Part shown: positions 1-4,836 of the stretch, in pieces | How positions within the stretch are numbered: the stretch's first letter is position 1 | Layout of the letters: each line of letters starts with the position of its first letter | DNA from: VMGX01 sp041658885 | Lineage (GTDB): Bacteria > Patescibacteriota > Minisyncoccia > Phycocordibacterales > 21-14-all-36-13 | Direction of reading: 5' to 3' | Assembly (NCBI GenBank): GCA_041658885.1 | Contig: JBAZZJ010000014.1 | Location: 1-7,677 of the forward strand | Length of the DNA: 7,677 bases | The notes under the pieces: generated by a model | Told to the model about the DNA's origin: nothing | The model's input: only the letters and a program-made list of their open reading frames with translations | Databases searched by the model: none | Program-made: the position numbers and the translations under genes

Positions 1-163
1 GGAATGCGTCTAAACTCTTGAGCGACCTTTGTATAGAGAGTGATTGTCCCAATAATTCGGTACAATATGTTTCTTTTTCTATGGCCTTAATTAAACCATC
101 TAACTGACCGCGAATAATCTTTGCCCTGTGAATGGCTCTTTTTTTAAGTTTTTGATCTGCCAT
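1..163 (-). CDS. csoR: CsoR/FrmR (DUF156) family metal-sensing repressor, N-terminal part
   Basis: Partial gene: 54 residues are visible, starting MADQKLKKRAIHRAKIIRGQ, and the rest lies beyond the window edge. The all-helical CsoR/RcnR/FrmR family binds DNA and releases it on binding Cu(I), Ni/Co or aldehyde. The family signature seen is the basic helix with I-R-G-Q (residues 17-20, usually RIxGQ), followed by E-T-Y-C at 31-34, where Cys34 matches the conserved first metal-ligand Cys. The remaining His/Cys ligands fall outside the window, so copper versus other specificity cannot be read; the symbol is a family label. I chose ATG 163 because it puts IRGQ at the usual distance from the N-terminus and lies 7 bases after a -10 box. 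An in-frame ATG at 208 would add 15 residues and is less likely. No Shine-Dalgarno precedes ATG 163. Family assignment is confident; exact ligand is not. Confidence 0.8.
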   Translation of the reverse strand, partial: MADQKLKKRAIHRAKIIRGQLDGLIKAIEKETYCTELLGQSLSIQRSLKSLDAF

Positions 164-164
164 A

Positions 165-192
165 GGTATAAGGATATACCCCCACGCCCTAT
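165..192 (-). promoter_or_regulatory. Candidate autoregulatory operator of the CsoR-like repressor
   Basis: A 16-bp dyad, GGTATA-AGGA-TATACC (165-180), overlaps the -10 box. Next to it, in the spacer, is a G-tract block reading ATAGGGCGTGGGGGTAT on the minus strand (192-176). G-tracts flanked by A/T are typical of CsoR/RcnR-type operators, and these repressors commonly control their own gene. Position over the promoter fits repression by occlusion. Binding is inferred. Confidence 0.45.
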
Positions 193-199
193 GCGTCAA
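171..199 (-). promoter_or_regulatory. Promoter of the csoR-like gene (leaderless)
   Basis: Minus-strand -35 TTGACG (199-194), 17-base spacer, -10 TATCCT (176-171). The expected transcription start, about 7 bases after the -10, falls at 163-164, on the start codon itself. This predicts a leaderless mRNA and explains the missing Shine-Dalgarno. The -35 matches 5 of 6 consensus bases and the -10 matches 4 of 6. Confidence 0.5.
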
Positions 200-241
200 T
201 TCTCCCATCGTTAGGTATTTGTCCGTAGCTCCTCCGATAAT

Positions 242-460
242 TTATTTAGTAAACTTCTCTAGGGCATCTTTGACAGATTCAATTCCTTTCTCTTTTTTGA
301 ATGTGTCCCAGCGCATATCGTCACGAACACCGAGGTCAACATTGTAACGTTTTTCAAGCGTTTTTATTTCTGTATCCCCGCGAATTTTGCGAAGCCGTCC
401 GCCATGTGTTCGTGCGGCATGACCCGGCATATTTTGTGCATTTGTATCAAGTTTTGGCAT
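242..460 (-). CDS. Small basic protein of unknown function, 72 aa
   Basis: The 72-residue reading frame starts with ATG immediately after the hsdS TAA stop (TAAATG, no gap), so it is probably translated by coupling to the gene before it. The protein is hydrophilic, with a basic N-terminal half (HAARTHGGRLRKIRGDTEIK, about residues 14-33) and a more acidic, helical C-terminal half (from about residue 40). No signal peptide, membrane segment or Cys is present. The Gly/Arg/Lys-rich start followed by GDTEIKTLEKRYNVDLGVRDDM has the look of a conserved domain rather than a random frame, but I cannot name the family. Its tight coupling to hsdS suggests a role with the specificity subunit or its regulation; that is inference. 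A 78-base gap separates it from the CsoR-like gene. Confidence 0.65.
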   Translation of the reverse strand: MPKLDTNAQNMPGHAARTHGGRLRKIRGDTEIKTLEKRYNVDLGVRDDMRWDTFKKEKGIESVKDALEKFTK

Positions 461-1843
461 TTATTTATTTTTAGATTCAATCATCTCCTCGACCTTGTGT
501 TTCGCTTCTTCAAGTAATTCTTTCGCTTCTTTGCGGGCTTCGTGGGATTTTTGGACAAAATCCGCGATTTTTTGCTGGGTCGGTTTTGAAAGAATTGGTA
601 CTTGCAATTCTTTGACTTGATCTGGTTTCCAATGAGCGATAATTGAACCACCGGCATCTCGCTCCACTTGCGACTGCCCGACAATGGAATTGATGACGAG
701 CGCACAATATTCCGGCTCAATGTTGTCTTTTACTTTTACTCGCAACACACCACCGGAGACAATCCCTTCAATTGGTTCTTTCACGACATAGGCAATGCCG
801 GGACTTGCATCTTTGGTAAGAAGTATTTCACCGACTTTTGGTTGGTAATCTTTTTTTAACTCGTTATATAGTTCATCCTTCAAATACTTTTGATCCTTGT
901 TGGTAATGCCGTCTTTTGAAACAGAACTGACGCGAATAAAAAGTTTTCCTTCTTCTTGATACGCTTCACTCCCCGGCTCAAAACCTTTTTTGACCGTCGC
1001 AAGCTCGCCGAGCGCTATTCCACCATTCGCGCGAATGAGAGACAGAATTTTTTGATATTTCGGCTGGAAGTATTCAGCGTCAATGCGATTTACTTTTTTG
1101 GCTTCAGATAAATTCACCACACTCCATAATCGGCTTTTTGATTCAAAATTTTTAAGTCCTAACTCCTCCAACAGTAAATTTTCCGCTTGGAAATAAAAAC
1201 TTTTTGACTCTTCTTTTAAAACAAAGGTTTTTTTAACTAATTGACGAATTTCATTACTAAAACTTCTTGAGATAACTGGCACTTTTATACTCCTGACAGA
1301 AGCTTTATCTATGCTCGTAGGGACTGCCCCTGTTATTCTTTGTGAAATAAGTGACTTGCCTAGTTTACTGTTAAGGAATACATATAGAAATTCTGGATCA
1401 ATTTCTTCTTTAAGACGAAGCATAAATAAGTTCATGCCAAGAGTTACTGGTCTATTTAATTTTGGCATCAAATAAACGGCACCTGTATTTCCTATTTTAT
1501 CAATAAAAATCTCTCTTCCAAAAACTTTAGTCTTTTTTAGGAAATTATATGCTTTCTCTGAAACATATCTAACATCAGTATCAAAATTACCTGTTTCAAG
1601 GTCAACAGATCGAACCATGAGCGCAAAATTATGCTTGTTTGAAAGTTGAACATTTCGTTTTAAAACTTCATAACTACCATTTGCATGATAATCAGTGAGT
1701 ATTTCCAATAAATCACCAAGGTTTTTATAACCATACTTTTCAATAATTTTTACAGAATTAAGATACTCCGGCTTGTAATACTCCGCATCCATCCGTTTTG
1801 CGCCTTCAAGTTGTGATTTTTGGATTATTGAGTAGGTAATCAT
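461..1843 (-). CDS. hsdS: Type I-style restriction-modification specificity subunit S (RxDAEY type)
   Basis: 460 residues, full length for a two-TRD HsdS, which selects the DNA target for methylation and cleavage by partner M (and R) subunits. The two half-repeats each start with the same motif: RMDAEYYKPEY (17-27) and RIDAEYFQPKY (253-263). TRD1 spans about 40-195 and TRD2 about 275-415. The conserved helical spacers are at about 196-230 (KKTFVLKEESKSF...LLLEELGL) and 424-460 (Lys/Glu-rich). The start ATG overlaps the stop of the preceding DUF4145 gene by 4 bases (ATGA), and the 72-aa gene starts right at its own stop, so all three are co-transcribed. No dedicated hsdM or hsdR lies next to it. 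The half encoding TRD1 is much more AT-rich than the half encoding TRD2, which hints at domain exchange. Family is confident; partner is unknown. Confidence 0.9.
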   Translation of the reverse strand: MITYSIIQKSQLEGAKRMDAEYYKPEYLNSVKIIEKYGYKNLGDLLEILTDYHANGSYEVLKRNVQLSNKHNFALMVRSVDLETGNFDTDVRYVSEKAYNFLKKTKVFGREIFIDKIGNTGAVYLMPKLNRPVTLGMNLFMLRLKEEIDPEFLYVFLNSKLGKSLISQRITGAVPTSIDKASVRSIKVPVISRSFSNEIRQLVKKTFVLKEESKSFYFQAENLLLEELGLKNFESKSRLWSVVNLSEAKKVNRIDAEYFQPKYQKILSLIRANGGIALGELATVKKGFEPGSEAYQEEGKLFIRVSSVSKDGITNKDQKYLKDELYNELKKDYQPKVGEILLTKDASPGIAYVVKEPIEGIVSGGVLRVKVKDNIEPEYCALVINSIVGQSQVERDAGGSIIAHWKPDQVKELQVPILSKPTQQKIADFVQKSHEARKEAKELLEEAKHKVEEMIESKNK

Positions 1844-2556
1844 GTTTTCAACTCATCTAGTCTTTGATCTACGGCATCTAACTTCGATGGATAGATAAGA
1901 GCATCTTCAAGAAACAGAACTAGTATTTTTGCTGCTTGCATTGCATCTTCTATAGTTAGCTCACTAAAAGCATCCTGTTGTATCTCCCCACTTTCGCTTA
2001 CTTTTATTTCGAATGGATGAGCCCCTAAATTCCCAAATGCTCGCACTTTATGCGCAATCTCTTTTGTTTTGCTTCTGATAATTTCTTTTTTATACAAATC
2101 ATCAACCTGTTTCTCTAAAGTATCTCCCTTGCCACCCAATATCAACACCGCGGATTGAAGTGCTCGTCTAAAATTTACTATTGCTCCTTTTGGAGAATTT
2201 GCGGCTAAACATCGCATGCCTTCATCGAGATTTTCTAAAATAATTGGATATTTTATCTTTTCTCTATCTATTTCAGAAAAACCAGGAAATGGAAATTCTA
2301 AAATAGTCTTGCGCTCACTGCTATATTGATCTCGCCTTTCTTTTTCTACAATTAACCGCAATCTATCACAGTGCTCACACTGATAAATAGTGAATACTAC
2401 ACTATATGGAAAATAAAAATCGTCACCTCCATAAACTAAAGTTTTTTCTCTTATATAATCTTTATTTTCAACAAGTTCCTCATATGTAGATTGTTTGTTG
2501 CAATGTGGACAGGGTGTATCCGAAATTATTTTACCGCTAGAATGTTTAAATGTCAT
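1840..2556 (-). CDS. DUF4145 domain protein with N-terminal zinc ribbon
   Basis: 238 residues. The N-terminal part carries two Cys pairs, CPHC (16-19) and CEHC (60-63), expected to bind one zinc ion. The C-terminal part (about 105-220) matches the DUF4145 pattern: a helix with CLAANSPKGAIVNFRRALQS (116-135), then a basic helix and the F-G-N-L-G-A-H motif (174-180), like the R-x-x-GN-x-AH motif of this family and of HEPN-like helical domains. DUF4145 proteins are recurrently found beside type I restriction genes; their biochemical role is not established. Here the gene overlaps hsdS by 4 bases. It has one of the clearest ribosome binding sites in the window, AGGAG (2569-2565), 8 bases before ATG 2556. 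A HEPN-like RNase or an accessory DNA/RNA-binding role are both possible. The family call rests on the motif pattern alone. Confidence 0.8.
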   Translation of the reverse strand: MTFKHSSGKIISDTPCPHCNKQSTYEELVENKDYIREKTLVYGGDDFYFPYSVVFTIYQCEHCDRLRLIVEKERRDQYSSERKTILEFPFPGFSEIDREKIKYPIILENLDEGMRCLAANSPKGAIVNFRRALQSAVLILGGKGDTLEKQVDDLYKKEIIRSKTKEIAHKVRAFGNLGAHPFEIKVSESGEIQQDAFSELTIEDAMQAAKILVLFLEDALIYPSKLDAVDQRLDELKT

Positions 2557-2578
2557 AATTTTTACTCCTAAAAACTAA

Positions 2579-2605
2579 ATTTTTGTTTTCTTTCGACCTT
2601 TTTAA
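2579..2605. repeat. T-rich leader motif, copy B (upstream of the DUF4145 gene)
   Basis: Plus-strand ATTTTTG, a T-rich stretch, CGAC, then TTTTTAA. It closely resembles copy A at 3049-3076 just upstream of the 147-aa gene, with small indels. Both sit directly before a gene start on the minus strand, where they read as an A-rich tract around GTCG. Low sequence complexity makes chance similarity possible. Confidence 0.3.
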
Positions 2606-3045
2606 TTCTCTTTAATTTCCAACCTATCAATGCCATATTTTTCAAATTCTTTTTCATATTTCTCGTAAATTTCATGAATTCTTTCAGGAAACCAGCCGTT
2701 GTTGTCTTTCATGTATTGCTTTTCTTCTTTAGTAACAGTTCTTTCAAAATCTCTCTGGCCTAACCGCCTTGAAAGCCCGCCCCAAAACTCATCATCGTTG
2801 TATTCCTCTATGATTTCTTCGTATTCTTTTGATAACCTGTCGCTTGGCACGATATGACCTTCAAACTGTTCTACTGAATCGGCAAGACCAAAATTCTTTG
2901 CCTCGCAAAGCAAATGCTCCTCCAGTTCATCCATTTCTTTGCTATATTCTCCTCTTATATCAGCAACCCCGCCGCGCACCCATGAGCCGAGAAGCACTAA
3001 TAGTAATAATTCCTTATATTGTTCCTTGGTGAGTTCTATTTTCAT
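2602..3045 (-). CDS. Uncharacterised acidic helical protein, 147 aa
   Basis: The 147-residue product starts MKIELTKEQYKELLLLVLLG and is strongly acidic and helical, rich in Glu, Lys and Tyr. It has one leucine-rich helix at about 11-19 (too short for a membrane segment), then W-V-R-G-G, a D-E-L-E-E helix, and a cluster D-D-E-F-W-G-G-L-S-R-R-L-x-x-R-D-F (about 84-100). The C-terminus repeats Tyr/Glu/Lys heptad-like spacing (EIYEKYEKEFEKYG). No catalytic motif or signal peptide is visible. The pattern of an N-terminal KIELTKEQY, a mid FW..L..RL..RDF and a C-terminal YEKEFEKYGI-RLEI reminds me of a recurrent hypothetical family in small-genome bacteria, without known function. No Shine-Dalgarno precedes ATG 3045. 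It lies between the NYN gene and the DUF4145 gene, 45 bases before the latter. Confidence 0.75.
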   Translation of the reverse strand: MKIELTKEQYKELLLLVLLGSWVRGGVADIRGEYSKEMDELEEHLLCEAKNFGLADSVEQFEGHIVPSDRLSKEYEEIIEEYNDDEFWGGLSRRLGQRDFERTVTKEEKQYMKDNNGWFPERIHEIYEKYEKEFEKYGIDRLEIKEN

Positions 3046-3048
3046 AAT

Positions 3049-3076
3049 ATTTTTGCTTTATTTTTCGACTTTTTAA
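3049..3076. repeat. T-rich leader motif, copy A (upstream of the 147-aa gene)
   Basis: Plus-strand ATTTTTGCTTTATTTTTCGAC followed by TTTTTAA. It is the partner of copy B at 2579-2605; the shared core is ATTTTTG-(T-rich)-TTCGAC-TTTTTAA. It lies a few bases upstream of ATG 3045. A shared regulatory or translation-enhancing A-rich leader is one reading, and a small duplication another. Confidence 0.3.
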
Positions 3077-3089
3077 ATTATCCACAGGG
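3074..3089 (+). repeat. 16-bp inverted repeat copy containing a DnaA-box sequence
   Basis: TAAATTATCCACAGGG on the plus strand, identical to the minus-strand sequence at 7377-7362. It contains TTATCCACA, the consensus DnaA box, at 3078-3086. The two copies are inverted and flank the lexA-nuclease/MTase-hsdS-NYN block. No other origin features are seen. Confidence 0.5.
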
Positions 3090-3097
3090 CTCTTGCT

Positions 3098-3168
3098 TAC
3101 AATCCTTTGCTGATGTACACTTGAACTGTAGTGAAAACTACCCCTGCCTATGGGACATTAGGATTGTA
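3098..3168. repeat. Intergenic dyad: 9-bp inverted arms around a small hairpin
   Basis: The outer arms TACAATCCT (3098-3106) and AGGATTGTA (3160-3168) are perfect complements with 53 bases between them. Inside is a smaller perfect hairpin, GTAG-TGAAAA-CTAC (3128-3141). The whole lies between the NYN stop and the 147-aa start, a region with no gene. It may fold as a structured RNA in either direction or act as a DNA site. Confidence 0.45.
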
Positions 3169-3169
3169 T

Positions 3170-3847
3170 TTATACCTCCCACGACTTTGTCGGGGGAGTG
3201 TTTGTTTTTATGGGGATATATTCCAGCAAATCTTTTAATGGATCTGCTGGGATGAATACATGAGAACTCACACGAAGCTCATCACTTGTAAAATCGCGGG
3301 CGCATATGGTAATAATTTTCTTTCCTTTTGATTGAAGGTAGGTTAATAAAAAATGGAAGTCGCTATCTCCCGACCAAAGAAAAACCGTATCATATTTGTT
3401 TATTTTTAATAATATATCCATTGCCATCTCAATATCAAAATTACACTTATTGAGCTTGCCTAAAAATTTACCGTCATCATCAAAGTTATTTATTTCTTTG
3501 ATATTTTTCGTTCTCACTCTAAAACCAGCTTTTCTTGCTTTATCTATTCTGTAAATTGATTGGAAATATTTTACATTATATTCATGTTCTGGCAGCAGTT
3601 CCAGGTGCTGTTTGTAATGGCCATAATAGAAAAACTTTTGCTCAGGATTAATCCAATTAATAACCTCGGCTAACTTTTTGATATCAACTTCACGTTTTAA
3701 ATATTGTTTATTTTCGTTCGGCCAAAACGATTTCGCCCAGTAACGAACATTGCTAAAATCTACAAAAACATAGATTTTCCCATATCCTTCTGGATTGAAA
3801 AGATGGTGATTTCTTTTTAGTTCGTGTAAGTCCATATCATTACTCAA
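3170..3847 (-). CDS. NYN (PIN-like, LabA/DUF88) domain protein, putative ribonuclease
   Basis: 225 residues with the NYN-domain order of acidic residues: V-F-V-D-F-S-N-V (27-34; D30, N33), N-F-D-I-E-M-A-M-D (136-144; D138, D144) and L-W-S-G-D-S-D-F (157-164; D161, D163). After these comes the strand-helix LLTYLQSKGKKIITI (167-181), which closes the PIN-like Rossmann fold. NYN proteins are metal-dependent RNases or RNA-binding proteins; the key acidic residues are intact here, so activity is plausible. The start is TTG 3847, 14 bases after an AAGGAG ribosome binding site (3867-3862). ATG 3835, four codons in, is the alternative. An in-frame TAA just upstream rules out a longer protein. The gene follows the compact specificity gene by 52 bases on the same strand, so it is likely co-transcribed and may act as an RNA-targeting partner of the restriction system; that is inference. 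A GC-rich hairpin lies within its last codons. Confidence 0.85.
   Translation of the reverse strand: MSNDMDLHELKRNHHLFNPEGYGKIYVFVDFSNVRYWAKSFWPNENKQYLKREVDIKKLAEVINWINPEQKFFYYGHYKQHLELLPEHEYNVKYFQSIYRIDKARKAGFRVRTKNIKEINNFDDDGKFLGKLNKCNFDIEMAMDILLKINKYDTVFLWSGDSDFHFLLTYLQSKGKKIITICARDFTSDELRVSSHVFIPADPLKDLLEYIPIKTNTPPTKSWEV
3176..3211 (+). terminator. Hairpin plus T-rich tail, terminator-like on the plus strand
   Basis: CTCCCACGAC-TTT-GTCGGGGGAG (3176-3198) forms a 10-bp stem with one mismatch and a 3-base loop, followed on the plus strand by TGTTTGTTTTTA. Read on the minus strand, the same hairpin has no T-run after it and lies inside the end of the NYN gene. It therefore looks like a terminator only for plus-strand transcription, although no plus-strand protein gene is present. 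Confidence 0.35.
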
Positions 3848-3861
3848 AAATTAAATTTCTG

Positions 3862-3867
3862 CTCCTT
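3862..3867 (-). promoter_or_regulatory. Ribosome binding site of the NYN gene
   Basis: AAGGAG on the minus strand, 14 bases before TTG 3847 and 26 before ATG 3835. It is spaced long for either start but favours the TTG. It is notable because most genes in the window have no such site. Confidence 0.4.
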
Positions 3868-3899
3868 CGCAAGCTTAAAAATTTATCGCTCCGTACAAC

Positions 3900-4832
3900 T
3901 CACACCGCCCCAGAATACGGAAGTGATTTAATATAGTTTTCCATAAATTGCCAATCTAGGTTTTCATTTTTATCTACAGGTAATTTTATTTTTTCAAGAG
4001 GCAACCTCATAAGTCTTACCTGCCTACCATAAGCATATTTATATTTTAATTTATTTAATATAGTTATCAAAAATAGAGAACTGTATTTATTAAGCTGAAA
4101 TTTAATCGGAATGAGAGTATGTATATTGTCGTCGCTAAAATATTTATAATCGTGATAAAAAACATTGAAAAACATATCTACAGTTATTTTGTTTTCAAAT
4201 ATTTTCTTTTTATCTTTAAAATCTTCAAAAGAAATATATTGAGATACGCCATTATTATTTTCTCCAGCAGTTATGAGTGGAATATCACCCTCTATTCTAT
4301 CCGGTTTCGTTAATCTCTCTCCTTTTTCAAAAGTAAATAAATCACCCAAGTTAAACTGTCCCCACTTTTCATCAGAAAGAGAGGATTTTTTATCAGATTT
4401 TGATTTTTTTAACTTTCTTATCTTCTCCGCAATATTTATATTTTTCAAAATATGGTTAAAATCATCGGTAATCTCTGTCGCCAAAAGACGTTCAGGTGTC
4501 ACCTTTCTTGCATAAGAATAACGATAGATATTTTTACGCAGCAAGGTTACAAAAACTAACATTTGCTCCTGTGTAAATTTTTGTTTTGGTTCAAGAACAA
4601 TACAGTCAGAATTTATTACACAAGAGTAAGGATGATAAAAACTACTACCAACAGATCCCGTACGAGCGACTGATATTACATTTTTATACATAGGTTTAAG
4701 ATCAAAAAAACCCACTACTCCATTATCAGTATCACCAGACGAAATAAATGGAATCTTACCAACAACAAAATCACCAAAAGGATCTTTTACCTTTCCGTAG
4801 GCCGCATTAAAATAATTTGCAACTTGTGTCAT
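3900..4832 (-). CDS. BcgI-type compact specificity subunit, two TRDs
   Basis: 310 residues with two target-recognition domains that repeat each other. IPFISSGDTDNGVVGFF (27-43) matches IPLITAGENNNGVSQYI (184-200), and the end of TRD1, Y-S-Y-A-R-K-V (105-111), matches Y-A-Y-G-R-Q-V (266-272). TRD2 opens with the standard W-x-x-F-x-L-G-D-L-F (157-166), followed by GERLTK. A Lys-rich helix (128-150) joins the two TRDs. The protein has no RxDAEY motif and is shorter than the other S protein in the window, close to what I recall for BcgI B-type subunits (about 340 aa). It starts 4 bases after the stop of the nuclease-methyltransferase gene, its obvious partner, for which it would supply DNA target choice. 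The DNA is markedly AT-rich compared with that gene, as expected for a variable specificity module. The recognition sequence cannot be inferred. A type I HsdS is the alternative name. Confidence 0.88.
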   Translation of the reverse strand: MTQVANYFNAAYGKVKDPFGDFVVGKIPFISSGDTDNGVVGFFDLKPMYKNVISVARTGSVGSSFYHPYSCVINSDCIVLEPKQKFTQEQMLVFVTLLRKNIYRYSYARKVTPERLLATEITDDFNHILKNINIAEKIRKLKKSKSDKKSSLSDEKWGQFNLGDLFTFEKGERLTKPDRIEGDIPLITAGENNNGVSQYISFEDFKDKKKIFENKITVDMFFNVFYHDYKYFSDDNIHTLIPIKFQLNKYSSLFLITILNKLKYKYAYGRQVRLMRLPLEKIKLPVDKNENLDWQFMENYIKSLPYSGAV

Positions 4833-4836
4833 TATA

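Noticed and set aside
668..859. Plus-strand open frames opposite hsdS, the RM gene and lexA
   Set aside because: They are opposite-strand shadows of clear minus-strand genes, with no recognisable domains or ribosome binding sites.
4381..4420. Homopolymer T tracts in the compact S gene as phase-variation sites
   Set aside because: Runs are at most about seven bases in AT-rich DNA, and the frame is intact on both sides; no long tract or tandem repeat is present.
4831..4836. TATAAT overlapping the start codon of the compact S gene
   Set aside because: A transcript from it would begin inside the gene; it arises from a TAG stop, TATA and ATG lying together.
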